From Candidatus Gastranaerophilales bacterium (GTDB taxonomy: Bacteria; Cyanobacteriota; Vampirovibrionia; Gastranaerophilales; Gastranaerophilaceae): a stretch of DNA of 64,000 nt. Shown here one piece after another: positions 41,205-50,065 of this stretch; position 1 is the first letter of the stretch, and the number at the start of each line of letters is the position of its first letter. The notes under the pieces were generated by a model, which was not told the DNA's origin, did not search any database, and saw nothing but the letters and a program-made list of their open reading frames with translations. The stretch spans positions 62,001-126,000 of the forward strand of contig CALURU010000001.1 of assembly GCA_944323255.1 (NCBI GenBank), written 5' to 3'. Position numbers and translations under genes: made by a program.

Positions 41205-41362
41205 ATCTTTTTCAACTTTTGTTACATAAGTTAACAATGTAAATTTTTGTAAATTTTTTCATTTTTTCTCTAAAGTTTTTGAAAAAAATGCCGTTATACA
41301 AAATGTAAGAAGGAACAGTTTATGTTTCTCAAAACGAATAAACATCGAAAGGAGTATTTGAT

Positions 41363-41491
41363 ATGTATGCAATGTGGCCCGGATGTTATAGTTTTAGAGA
41401 TGAAATAAAAATTTTGGCATTAATGACAAAAGAATGGCTTGATTCTCTAATTTTAAAAATTTATGAAATTGATAGAATGTTACATAGTTAA
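41363..41491 (+). CDS. 42-residue small protein, unknown
   Basis: The ATG at 41363 has a strong AAGGAG ribosome site 8 bases upstream, and the frame closes at 41491. The product begins MYAMWPGCYSFRDEIK and ends in an amphipathic helix (EWLDSLILKIYEIDRML). It sits alone in a 535-bp gap and is followed by a strong terminator. Either a true small protein or a translated leader or small RNA; the ribosome site favours translation. Confidence 0.55.
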   Translation: MYAMWPGCYSFRDEIKILALMTKEWLDSLILKIYEIDRMLHS

Positions 41492-41539
41492 ACAATATAA
41501 ATTGTTTTATAATTTTTCTCTTTCTCTCGTAAGAATTTT

Positions 41540-41578
41540 AGCTTGCAAACTCCCTTTGCAAGCTTTTGTTTTTTTTTA
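41540..41578 (+). terminator. Strong intrinsic terminator
   Basis: A 10-bp stem AGCTTGCAAA / TTTGCAAGCT (41540-41549 and 41555-41564) with a 5-base loop, followed by TTTG and at least eight T. It ends the small-protein transcript before the amidase gene. Confidence 0.88.
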
Positions 41579-41707
41579 TGTTAAAGAGATGAAATATGTT
41601 TTATGATAAATATTAAAAGGGGGAATTTATTACTGTTGGGCTTTACTTTTAGCCCTGATTTTGATAAAATTTTGTTAACGATTTGGGGGGCAAGAGCCTT
41701 TTAGATA

Positions 41708-43618
41708 ATGAAGCGAGTATTATTTTTTATAACAATACTTACAATGTTTTTTTTGCAGTGTTTTGCATTTGTAAATGCAGAACCTTCAAAGGTTATGTCT
41801 ATGAATTATGATGATTCAGCTTCAGTTGTTTTTTTGAATATTTTGGAATCTTCCGAGGGTTTACAAAAATCTCTTAAGTATTCAAAGTTAGAGAATCCGA
41901 ATAGAATCTATTTTGATATAGAAAATTCAGTATTAATTGGGGAAAAGCAGCAGCTGGTTTTCGACAAATCTTCTATAAAAGATATAAAGCTATCGCAGTT
42001 TACAACTGATCCGGATGTAGTTCGGGTAGTTGTAACATTTGAGGAAGGTTTTGATACTTCAAAAGTAAAACTTTTGAATGTAAACGGTAATATAGTGATA
42101 AAATGCTCTCCTATGACATTACAAAATGATTATTTTAGTCCTGTTTATGATGAAAATGCACAAAGTTTGCAATATTCCAGTATAACAGTAAACTCTCAGG
42201 TTATACAAAAGGTGACAATACCACAGGGAGCAGCAGTAAAAGCTCCGGGAAATGTCGTTGCTGATATTCAACAAGCTTTTGAAAATTCTACTTTAAGCAA
42301 TTCTGATGGTAAAACTTATGATTCTGTTATATCTGTGGATTTATCTTCCGATTTAAAGCTAAGGACTCGTTATTACATAAATGGTTACCATATAAAAAAC
42401 GGTGGATTGTTGGTGAGTGGTTTTGGACAGATTTGTGCTTCTAAAATGTTTTATTTAGATAGCCCAAACCGAGTTATTATAGATTTACCAAACACATTTG
42501 TAGATAAGAATATCCGTAATAAAGAACTAAAAATCTGTCAAGATGAGTCTTGTTCTGATACTGCAAGGATAGGGCAGTTTGAATTTAATAAAGCGAGGGT
42601 TGTAATAACAACAGACAATGCAAAAAAATATATTCCTGTATTTTCAGCAGATGCTCAATCACTCTTATTCATTAATGCTGATAAACTAAAACATACAGAT
42701 CTATCATCAATGGTTTCTAATTTAACAAAGACATATGTCAGAAAAATTGATAATAAAACAAGTGAGCTGATTTTGTCATTTACAGAGCCGGTTGTACATT
42801 CGATATTGCGAAATGACAACGCTTTGAATTTGTATTTGTTTAATGTAAAAAGTTATAACGAATTAGATTTGATAAAAACATTAAAAAATACTTCTTACAA
42901 AGAGCTCACGATGTCTTTATTGCCGCAGGTTGGTGTCAGAGCTTCTATGGGGATAAGTAAAGATGATATTGTAAAGATAGACCAGAGTATTGACGGTAAA
43001 GCAATAAGGCTTACAATAATACGTGCAAATACAGGTAATGATAATCAGCCGGTTATAACCGCTAAGAAATCTGCTATAAAAGGGAAGGTTGTTCTGGATG
43101 CTGGGCATGGTGGAAGTGATTATGGAGCAATAAGAGAAGGTATAAATGAAAAGGATATAACTCTTGATATAACTCAAAGAATTGCATCTATATTAAAATC
43201 TAAAGGGTATAAGGTGGCATTAACACGTGCTGATGATACATATGTTTCATTGCAGGAAAGAGTTGATTTTTCAGCCAATGAAACGCCTGAATTATTTGTC
43301 AGTATTCATGTGAATTCTGCAGTAGCTTCAGAGCCAAAGGGAATAGAGACACATTATTATCATGATTTTAGCAAAGAATTAGCAAAGACAGTTCATACTC
43401 ACTTAATGAAAGAAATTGATACTAAAGATAGAGGATTGGTAAAATCGAAGTTTTATGTTATAAATCATACTACAGTTCCAGCAATTCTGGTTGAGACCGG
43501 TTTTATATCAAACGAGAGTGAACGTTCTGAACTAGTGACGGATTCAAGAAAACAGAAAACGGCAAAAGCAATAGCTGAGGGTATAATTGAGTATTTTAAA
43601 GCACAACAATCTAAATAG
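41708..43618 (+). CDS. N-acetylmuramoyl-L-alanine amidase with AMIN domains (AmiC-type)
   Basis: Cleaves the amide bond between MurNAc and the stem peptide, in the periplasm, usually for daughter-cell separation. The 636 residues start with a signal peptide (VLFFITILTMFFLQCFAFVNA). Two AMIN-like beta domains follow (about 35-140 and 225-330; AMIN domains target septal wall). The Amidase_3 domain occupies about 455-632, with zinc-site motifs LDAGHGGSDYGA, the KDITLDI acid and SIHVNSA, and the catalytic LVETGFISN. murI follows with a 32-base overlap, so the two wall genes are coupled. Confidence 0.93.
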   Translation: MKRVLFFITILTMFFLQCFAFVNAEPSKVMSMNYDDSASVVFLNILESSEGLQKSLKYSKLENPNRIYFDIENSVLIGEKQQLVFDKSSIKDIKLSQFTTDPDVVRVVVTFEEGFDTSKVKLLNVNGNIVIKCSPMTLQNDYFSPVYDENAQSLQYSSITVNSQVIQKVTIPQGAAVKAPGNVVADIQQAFENSTLSNSDGKTYDSVISVDLSSDLKLRTRYYINGYHIKNGGLLVSGFGQICASKMFYLDSPNRVIIDLPNTFVDKNIRNKELKICQDESCSDTARIGQFEFNKARVVITTDNAKKYIPVFSADAQSLLFINADKLKHTDLSSMVSNLTKTYVRKIDNKTSELILSFTEPVVHSILRNDNALNLYLFNVKSYNELDLIKTLKNTSYKELTMSLLPQVGVRASMGISKDDIVKIDQSIDGKAIRLTIIRANTGNDNQPVITAKKSAIKGKVVLDAGHGGSDYGAIREGINEKDITLDITQRIASILKSKGYKVALTRADDTYVSLQERVDFSANETPELFVSIHVNSAVASEPKGIETHYYHDFSKELAKTVHTHLMKEIDTKDRGLVKSKFYVINHTTVPAILVETGFISNESERSELVTDSRKQKTAKAIAEGIIEYFKAQQSK

Positions 43619-44387
43619 CAGACCGGTGGGTTTTTTTGATTCAGGTGTGGGCGGACTATCTGTTTATGCAAGATTTAGAAAAGCTTTACCCCATGAAGAC
43701 TGCTTATATTTTGGTGATCTTGCCAATATGCCTTATGGAAACAAGAGCAGGGAGGATTTGATAGGGTTTGCACGCAGAATACTAGATTTTTATAATCAAA
43801 AAGAAGTTAAAGCAGTTGTAATAGCTTGTAATACTTCTTCGGCTCAAGCATACGATACTGTAAAAGATGAATATAGGTTCAAAATATATCCAATAATTCA
43901 GTCTTGCGCAAAGGTCATAGCTTCTGCAAATTATGGTAAGATAGGTGTTTTTGCAACAGAGGCAACAGTAAAGTCAGGTGTTTATACAACAGAGTTACAA
44001 AAGTATAATTCTAGTTTAGAAGTAAAAGAAATTTCTTGTCCTAATTGGGTTCCAATTGTTGAAAATAATAGGTATACTGATAAATCGGCAATTGAAGATG
44101 TAAAGAATCAAGTTTCAAAAATATTGGAATTTTCGCCTGATAGGGTTATTTTAGGATGTACGCACTATCCTTACTTAATGCCTTTATTGAAGGATTTTGC
44201 ACCTGAAGAATTATTTATCGATCCGGCGGAAATTTTTGTTAATTATATAAGTACAGATTTAGAATCGAATGGCCTCTTAAATGAAGTTGGTGGTACAGAG
44301 CAGTTTTTTGTAAGTGCAAATCCCGAAAGTTTTGAATCTCATTCAAGAATTTTTTATCAGCTATTATCACCGCCCGTACTTGTGTAA
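43587..44387 (+). CDS. murI: Glutamate racemase
   Basis: Makes D-glutamate for peptidoglycan. 266 residues beginning at a TTG codon at 43587, chosen because GAGG sits 6 bases upstream and the family start (RPVGFFDSGVGGLSV) follows 12 residues later. The two catalytic cysteines are in VIACNTSSA (near 75) and LGCTHYP (near 190), and FGDLANMPYG is the usual third block. It overlaps the amidase gene by 32 bases in another frame. Confidence 0.95.
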   Translation: MSILKHNNLNSRPVGFFDSGVGGLSVYARFRKALPHEDCLYFGDLANMPYGNKSREDLIGFARRILDFYNQKEVKAVVIACNTSSAQAYDTVKDEYRFKIYPIIQSCAKVIASANYGKIGVFATEATVKSGVYTTELQKYNSSLEVKEISCPNWVPIVENNRYTDKSAIEDVKNQVSKILEFSPDRVILGCTHYPYLMPLLKDFAPEELFIDPAEIFVNYISTDLESNGLLNEVGGTEQFFVSANPESFESHSRIFYQLLSPPVLV

Positions 44388-44431
44388 TTTTAATGTTCTA
44401 CGGGCAGATTTCTTTTAAGATGGTACTTTTC

Positions 44432-45469
44432 TTATCTATTACTTACTCTAGAAAAAACTTCAATATTTATGTCATCAAAAGTATTATCAAAGAAAAAAGC
44501 TGATGATGCTACCATTGAAGCATTATCTGTACAGTATTTCATTATAGGAGCATAAACTTCATATCCTTCATTTTGGAGGTTAAAGATTTTCTTTCTGATT
44601 TCGGAATTTGCAGCAACACCTCCGGCCAGAACAACTTGTTTGTAACCTGTTTCTATCAACGCATTTTTAACTTTTTTAAGAAGAGTGGAAGATACGCACT
44701 CTTGAAAACTTGCGCAAATATCTTTTACAGGCATATCCTGTCCGTCAAAACTTTTTACAAGTCTCAAAACAGCAGTCTTTAATCCGCTGAAGCTGAAATC
44801 ATAGCCGCCGACTTTTGCTTCAGGGAGCTTGAATGCATGCGGATTTCCTTCCTGTGCAAGCTTATCAAGCTTTGGTCCTCCCGGATAAGGAAGTCCGATT
44901 AATCTGGCAACTTTATCATAAGCTTCGCCAACCGCATCATCAATAGTTTCTCCAATTATTTCCATATCTGAATAAGAACTTACTTTAATTATTTGCGTAT
45001 GTCCGCCGCTCACGAGAAGCGCTATAAATGGAGGTCTTAATTCAGTATCAATAAAATTTGCTGCAAGGTGGGCATTAAGGTGGTTTACACCGATAAATGG
45101 TTTATCATATACAAGCGCCAGAGTCTTAGCAGCATTCATTCCGACAAGCAGACACCCTACAAGTCCAGGTCCTACAGTAGCTGCAAAAGCTGATATATCT
45201 TCGCCTTTTACTCCGGCCTGTTTAAGAGCCTCATCAATAACCACATTGATTGCTTCAAGATGTTCTCTTGCAGCTATTTCAGGAATTACTCCGCCGTATT
45301 CTTCGTGAATTTTTATCTGGGAAGCAACAACATTTGCTATAACTTCTCTGCCGCCTTTTACTATAGCACAAGCGGTTTCGTCGCAGCTGGATTCTATTCC
45401 CATAATAAGAGAGTTTTCGTCTATTGTAACAGGTTTGTTACTGAATAATGTATTTTTTACTTTGTTCAT
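44432..45469 (-). CDS. tsaD: tRNA N6-threonylcarbamoyladenosine synthesis protein TsaD
   Basis: Transfers threonylcarbamoyl to A37 of ANN-decoding tRNAs together with TsaB/TsaE (cytosolic). Motifs: MGIESSCDETACAIV near the start, the metal pair NHLNAHLAA and LLVSGGHTQ in the centre, YPGGPKLDKLA, and VLAGGVAANSEIR towards the end. The ATG at 45469 is used (345 residues). It follows a -10 box by only 6 bases and has no ribosome site, so the mRNA is probably leaderless. Internal ATG 45403 would cut off the first beta strand, and the frame also extends upstream to 45499. Confidence 0.93.
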   Translation of the reverse strand: MNKVKNTLFSNKPVTIDENSLIMGIESSCDETACAIVKGGREVIANVVASQIKIHEEYGGVIPEIAAREHLEAINVVIDEALKQAGVKGEDISAFAATVGPGLVGCLLVGMNAAKTLALVYDKPFIGVNHLNAHLAANFIDTELRPPFIALLVSGGHTQIIKVSSYSDMEIIGETIDDAVGEAYDKVARLIGLPYPGGPKLDKLAQEGNPHAFKLPEAKVGGYDFSFSGLKTAVLRLVKSFDGQDMPVKDICASFQECVSSTLLKKVKNALIETGYKQVVLAGGVAANSEIRKKIFNLQNEGYEVYAPIMKYCTDNASMVASSAFFFDNTFDDINIEVFSRVSNR

Positions 45470-45475
45470 AGTAGC

Positions 45476-45504
45476 ATTATAGTACGATAGTTTGCTCAAC
45501 GCAA
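45476..45504 (-). promoter_or_regulatory. Promoter of tsaD
   Basis: Minus strand: TTGCGT (45504-45499), a 17-base spacer and a perfect TATAAT (45481-45476). The expected start coincides with the ATG at 45469. Confidence 0.6.
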
Positions 45505-45522
45505 ATTATGCGAGATGTTCTG

Positions 45523-45897
45523 AAAGTGCACGGACGGACTGGAAAACGGGTTGGTAGTCTTTAGACAAAATGTGTACCGCCCAAAGGGTTCCTAAATAGT
45601 GTAAAAATGTTGTAATTGTGTTCCAAAGGTGTACGGACGAACTAGAAAATGGGTTGGTAGTCTTTAGACAAAATGTGTACCGCCCAAAGGATTCCTAAAT
45701 AGTGTAAAAATGTTGTAATTGTGTTCCAAAGGTGTACGGACGAACTAGAAAATGGGTTGGTAATCTTTAGACAAAATGTGTACCGCCCAAAGGATTCCTA
45801 AATAGTGTAAAAATGTTGTATTTGTGTTCCAAAGGTGCACGGACGGACTGGAAAACGGGTTGGTAGCTATTAGACAAAATGTGCACCGCCCAAAGGA
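45523..45897. repeat. 103-bp tandem repeat between tsaD and obgE
   Basis: About 3.6 copies with an exact 103-bp period; the landmark ttggtag/taatc recurs at 45551, 45654, 45757 and 45860. Conserved pieces are CGGACGGACTGG, ACAAAATGTGTACCGCCC and AATAGTGTAAAAATGTTG. The last copy runs directly into the obgE ribosome site (CCCAAAGGATAAAAAA before the ATG). It is non-coding or regulatory; no stable hairpin with a T run is seen. Confidence 0.9.
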
Positions 45898-45904
45898 TAA
45901 AAAA

Positions 45905-47191
45905 ATGAAATTTTTAGATAAAGCAAAAATAAGAGTAATTTCGGGTCACGGTGGTAACGGTATGGTCGCATGGCGTCGTGAAAAATATGTAGATAAAGGT
46001 GGTCCGGCAGGCGGTGACGGCGGTCGTGGCGGCGATATATATTTTGTGGCAGACGAAAATATGTCTACTCTGCTTGATTTTAAAATAAAATCTGTTTTTA
46101 AAGCACAATCTGGTGAAAATGGTGGTATAAAAGGTATGCACGGAGCTTGTGCAAAAGATTTATACATAAGAGTGCCTCTGGGAACTGTTGTAAGGGATGT
46201 TAAAAGCGGCAAGCTTATTGCTGACTTAACTGAAAATGAACAACAGGTTTTGATTGCAAAAGGCGGCAGAGGTGGAAGAGGTAATGCGAGATTCGCGACT
46301 GCGCAAAAACGAGCACCACAGTTCTGCGAACCTGGTGAGCCAGGAATTGAAAGAGTTCTGGAATTAGAACTTAAACTTATCGCAGATGTTGGACTTCTAG
46401 GAATGCCTAATGCCGGTAAATCAACTTTTATCAGTGCTGTAAGCTCTGCCAGACCAAAAATTGCGGACTATCCGTTCACAACTTTAGTTCCGCATCTCGG
46501 TGTAGTAAAGAAAGATGATGGAGGATCTTACGTTATAGCTGATATTCCTGGTCTTATTGAAGGAGCTTCAGAGGGAGTTGGATTAGGGCACGAGTTTTTA
46601 AGACACGTAGAAAGGTGCAGATTCCTAATTCATGTTGTGGATTTAACTGCTGAAAATCCGGTTGATAATTATAAAATAATTAATAATGAATTAAAAAAGC
46701 ATTCAGAGGGACTTGCTAATTTATATCAAATTCTTGTGCTGAATAAAATAGATTCAGTTTCAAAAGAAGATTTGGAAAAATATTTGGAAGAATTTAAGCA
46801 GTTTTCTCCAGATGTTTTTGCAATTTCCGCTGTAACCGGAGACGGTATAAAAGAACTCTTACACTTTGTTTCACAAAAGGTTGATGAGATTCCAAAACCT
46901 GAATTTGATATCGATATTGAAGAAGATTTGGACGCCTATGATAATGACGACAGTGCTTTTGAGGTTATAAAACTTGATAAAGAAACATACTTAATTTCGG
47001 GAGGAAAGCTCAACAGGCTCGCTAAAGTAACTGATGCAAGAAATACAGAGCAGGTTGTAAGGCTTCAAAATATTATGAAAGGTATGGGAGTTTTTGATGA
47101 GCTGCATAAATATGGACTCAAAAACGGTGATACTGTTATCCTCGGGCACTTAGAACTAGCTTACTACGATGATGAAGTCTGGGGGAGCTAG
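45905..47191 (+). CDS. obgE: GTPase ObgE/CgtA
   Basis: An essential GTPase in 50S ribosome assembly and stress control. 428 residues from the ATG at 45905 (AAAGGA ribosome site); an upstream in-frame extension runs into the 103-bp repeat and is not used. The glycine-rich Obg fold covers about 1-158 (GHGGNGMVAWRREKYV). The G domain has GMPNAGKST (P-loop), DIPGLIEGASEGVGLG (switch II) and NKID. A C-terminal OCT domain (about 345-425) contains YLISGGKLNRLAKVTD. The repeat array in front may carry its promoter or leader. Confidence 0.96.
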   Translation: MKFLDKAKIRVISGHGGNGMVAWRREKYVDKGGPAGGDGGRGGDIYFVADENMSTLLDFKIKSVFKAQSGENGGIKGMHGACAKDLYIRVPLGTVVRDVKSGKLIADLTENEQQVLIAKGGRGGRGNARFATAQKRAPQFCEPGEPGIERVLELELKLIADVGLLGMPNAGKSTFISAVSSARPKIADYPFTTLVPHLGVVKKDDGGSYVIADIPGLIEGASEGVGLGHEFLRHVERCRFLIHVVDLTAENPVDNYKIINNELKKHSEGLANLYQILVLNKIDSVSKEDLEKYLEEFKQFSPDVFAISAVTGDGIKELLHFVSQKVDEIPKPEFDIDIEEDLDAYDNDDSAFEVIKLDKETYLISGGKLNRLAKVTDARNTEQVVRLQNIMKGMGVFDELHKYGLKNGDTVILGHLELAYYDDEVWGS

Positions 47192-47273
47192 GGGTAAATA
47201 TATGGGGTAAATATATTTTGTCCTTTTGTAAAACTACGACGTTATTTGTTGGAAGCATATAAGGGTTAGCAGA

Positions 47274-47693
47274 ATGCAAAGTGCGATAGAGCAAGCGTTA
47301 AAATGTACAATTGATGTGCCGATAGGTTGTGTAATAAAAAAAGACGGCAATGTCATTGCAGCTGCTCACAACCGGCGGGAATTAGATAATGACATTACTG
47401 CGCATGCCGAAATCCTTGCTATAAAACAAGCCCAACAGGTTTTAAATACCTCAAGACTTAATGATTGTGAAATGTTCGTAACATTAGAACCTTGTCCGAT
47501 GTGCAGCTGGGCAATACTGATGTCCGGAATAAAAACTCTCTATTTTGGAGCGTACAACCCTGATTATGGTGTATTTGTTTCCAATCCGCAATGTTTGCCT
47601 CAAAAAAAAATATCAACCCTCAAAATTTATGGTGGCATAGAAGAAGAAAAATGTGGTAAAATATTAGAAGAATTTTTTAATAAGTTGAGATGA
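47274..47693 (+). CDS. tadA: tRNA adenosine(34) deaminase
   Basis: Deaminates A34 to inosine in tRNA-Arg(ACG), the tRNA found at 4243. 139 residues with the zinc deaminase motifs TAHAEILAI (near 43) and PCPMCSWAIL (near 73). It is slightly shorter at the N-terminus than many TadA proteins, starting directly at the first helix (MQSAIEQAL). Its stop overlaps the next start by 4 bases. Confidence 0.9.
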   Translation: MQSAIEQALKCTIDVPIGCVIKKDGNVIAAAHNRRELDNDITAHAEILAIKQAQQVLNTSRLNDCEMFVTLEPCPMCSWAILMSGIKTLYFGAYNPDYGVFVSNPQCLPQKKISTLKIYGGIEEEKCGKILEEFFNKLR

Positions 47694-48457
47694 TTACGAA
47701 AGAACAACTGGATAAATTAGCTAAGAAATACGAAACGTCGGATTTTATAAAAGATGATCCGATACTATTTCCTCATCGTGGTAAAACAAAGGAAGATAAG
47801 GAATTATACGGGTTTATAGCATCTCTTTTTGCGTATGGAAATCGCAAAATGTTTATTAAAAAGCTTGAAGAGCTTGACAAGAGAGCAGGATGGGATATAA
47901 AAAACTACGTGCAGAATGGGGATTTTTCTAATCTTAAAGGTATAGAGTACAGGTTTTCCAAAGATAGTGATATTATTCCGGTTTTTAATATACTTCACAA
48001 ACTTTATAGTGAGTCCAGAGGGCTTGAAGAATTGTTTGAATATGGATTTAATTCGTCTAATTTCTTACAAACAGTTGTTGACTATTTTTATTCAAATGCA
48101 CCTGACACTGTAGGACAAGGGTTTCATCACATGATACCAAATCCAGCAAATGGCGGTGCTATGAAAAGAATGAATATGTTTTTAAGATGGATGGTTAGAA
48201 AATCTGTTGTGGATTTAGGGCTCTGGAATTTTATGAAACCAAAAGATTTGTTAATCCCTCTAGATGTACATGTCGCCCGAGTATCAAGACATATGGGACT
48301 TTTGAATCGTAAAAGTAATGATTTTAAAGCTGTTTTAGAGTTAACGGATAATTTAAAGAAATTCTGTCCTGATGATCCGGTAAAATATGATTTTGCATTG
48401 TTTGCTTTTGGTGTAGAATTAAATAAGAAGAAGTTAGGAGTGAAAATTTATGAATAA
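47690..48457 (+). CDS. TIGR02757/DUF2400 family protein
   Basis: 255 residues, cytosolic, matching the TIGR02757 pattern: DDPILFPHRGKTKEDKELYGFIAS near 20-45, KRMNMFLRWMVRKSVVDLGLW near 165-185 and IPLDVHVARVSRHMGLL near 195-210. The last segment resembles the helix-hairpin-helix region of DNA glycosylase folds, but the biochemical function of the family is not established. ATGA overlap with tadA and an 8-base overlap with the next gene indicate an operon. Confidence 0.85.
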   Translation: MITKEQLDKLAKKYETSDFIKDDPILFPHRGKTKEDKELYGFIASLFAYGNRKMFIKKLEELDKRAGWDIKNYVQNGDFSNLKGIEYRFSKDSDIIPVFNILHKLYSESRGLEELFEYGFNSSNFLQTVVDYFYSNAPDTVGQGFHHMIPNPANGGAMKRMNMFLRWMVRKSVVDLGLWNFMKPKDLLIPLDVHVARVSRHMGLLNRKSNDFKAVLELTDNLKKFCPDDPVKYDFALFAFGVELNKKKLGVKIYE

Positions 48458-49133
48458 TTTCGATTTAGGTTCAAAAAAGTATATGATAATTTTAATGGCA
48501 TTATGTCTGATACTTGTATTACTTGTTGTTAAAGCTTTCGACATGGCTCCAAGTAGTGATAAGGAAAACTATACGCCAGCGGCAAATGCTCCGGTAGCAA
48601 ATACAGTCCCTGAAACTGCCAATAGTGTCAACACAAATTCGTCCGTTCAGACAGATGAACCTGTTGCGCAAGAGGAGCAGACAAGTACTATAGAACAAAC
48701 ACAAAATGCAAATGCAGAGCCAACAGAGGGAATTACTCCTATTGACGGAGCTTCTGAGAATGCTGCTGCAGTCAAAGATGGCGAGCGTAAACTTGCTCAG
48801 GATGAAGAATTGGAATTACAATTTTATAATATTGAAAAATACGTAAAAAATAGTCAATTTGACAGGGCTCTTGCTGAATATAATGCAATATTGAAAGATG
48901 CTCCAAACGTAGATATTACTGCCAGATGTTATGAAGAAATGGCAAAAATATATGGTGTAACAAAACGTTACGGAACTGCAATATCATATGCTCAAAAGGC
49001 TTATAATATGTCACCAACATCTTCAAGAGAAATGTTGATTGCCCGACTTTATTATAAAACCGGTGACAAACAAAGCGCTGAGGAGAGAATATCTAATATT
49101 CTTGAGCGAGAATTTATTGCAGAAGATGAGTAG
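48450..49133 (+). CDS. Membrane-anchored TPR protein
   Basis: 227 residues. One N-terminal membrane helix (YMIILMALCLILVLLVVKAF, about 11-30) is followed by a long Asn/Thr/Glu/Ala-rich linker (35-110) and two or three TPR-like helical pairs (about 125-220, with FDRALAEYNAILKDAPN and YGTAISYAQKAYNMSP). The TPR part should face the periplasm. No specific partner can be named. It overlaps both the preceding gene and possibly the start of pheA. Confidence 0.75.
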   Translation: MNNFDLGSKKYMIILMALCLILVLLVVKAFDMAPSSDKENYTPAANAPVANTVPETANSVNTNSSVQTDEPVAQEEQTSTIEQTQNANAEPTEGITPIDGASENAAAVKDGERKLAQDEELELQFYNIEKYVKNSQFDRALAEYNAILKDAPNVDITARCYEEMAKIYGVTKRYGTAISYAQKAYNMSPTSSREMLIARLYYKTGDKQSAEERISNILEREFIAEDE

Positions 49134-49149
49134 AAAAACAAAGGATAAA

Positions 49150-50031
49150 ATGGTTATAATGTTACCTGAAGTATTAGACACAACAAGAATAAGAAAATTA
49201 CTGTTTCTGGGACCAAGAGGCTCTTACAGTGATTTTGCAAAAAATATGTTTATTGATGCTTTTAAGCTACATTGTGTAAGCACAAATTTGAAGTCGATAT
49301 CAAGCATAATACGAGCCTTGAAAGATGAAAACAGTGAAGATATTGTCGCTGTGATACCAATAGAGAATTCTATTGAAGGTATTGTGCGTGAAACTCTTGA
49401 TAATCTCTCTTCTCTTAAAAAAGAAGGGTATAAAATTATAGCTGAAACTACTATGGGGGTAGAGCATGCGCTTATAGGGTATGCAAAAAGTAAGTCTGAA
49501 ATAAAAGTTGTTCGCTCTCATCCGCAGGCGCTTGCACAATGTAAACGTTATTTACAAGAGAATTTTCCTGACTCATTAATCGAAGAAGCTACTCTTTCAA
49601 CTTCGGCAGCTATAAGGTCATTAGTTTTAGAGGAGCCGGAAGCTGCTGCAATTGGCAGTGTCGATTGTGCCGAACTTTATGATGTGCCTGTTATAGAGGC
49701 AAATATAAATGATGAAATTAATAACCAGACGAGATTTATTTTGTTGGGTAAATTTATGTCTCCACAAACAGGGTATGATAAAACAAGTATTACATTTTCA
49801 ACAGAAAATAAGGCTGGTGCATTAAATAAGATTTTGACTATCTTTGAGCTGCATAATATTAACATGTCATATATAGATTCAAGACCTTCTAAAAAGGAGC
49901 TTGGTGAATATGTTTTTTATATTGATATAGAAGGTCATATATTAGATAAAAAAGTTAAACGAGCTTTTGATGAAATTATGCCGTTTGTAAAAATGTTCCA
50001 TGTAATAGGCTCTTATCATCCGGTTGGATAG
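49150..50031 (+). CDS. pheA: Prephenate dehydratase
   Basis: Converts prephenate to phenylpyruvate for phenylalanine. The start is set at 49150, where AAGGA lies 4 bases upstream; 49126 (overlapping the TPR stop) is an alternative. 293 residues: a PDT domain (about 15-195) beginning FLGPRGSYSDFAKNMF, with the IPIENSIEGIV block and the catalytic NQTRFILLG. A C-terminal ACT domain (about 210-285) contains AGALNKILTIFELHNINMS and SRPSKKELGEYVFYID, the feedback site for phenylalanine. No chorismate mutase domain. Confidence 0.94.
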   Translation: MVIMLPEVLDTTRIRKLLFLGPRGSYSDFAKNMFIDAFKLHCVSTNLKSISSIIRALKDENSEDIVAVIPIENSIEGIVRETLDNLSSLKKEGYKIIAETTMGVEHALIGYAKSKSEIKVVRSHPQALAQCKRYLQENFPDSLIEEATLSTSAAIRSLVLEEPEAAAIGSVDCAELYDVPVIEANINDEINNQTRFILLGKFMSPQTGYDKTSITFSTENKAGALNKILTIFELHNINMSYIDSRPSKKELGEYVFYIDIEGHILDKKVKRAFDEIMPFVKMFHVIGSYHPVG

Positions 50032-50065
50032 GCAATAACAACCTATTATTGTCATAGGTCTAAAA

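Noticed and set aside
45824-45904. Extended obgE start at 45824
   Set aside because: The extra codons lie in the 103-bp repeat; the ATG at 45905 has a ribosome site and matches the family N-terminus.
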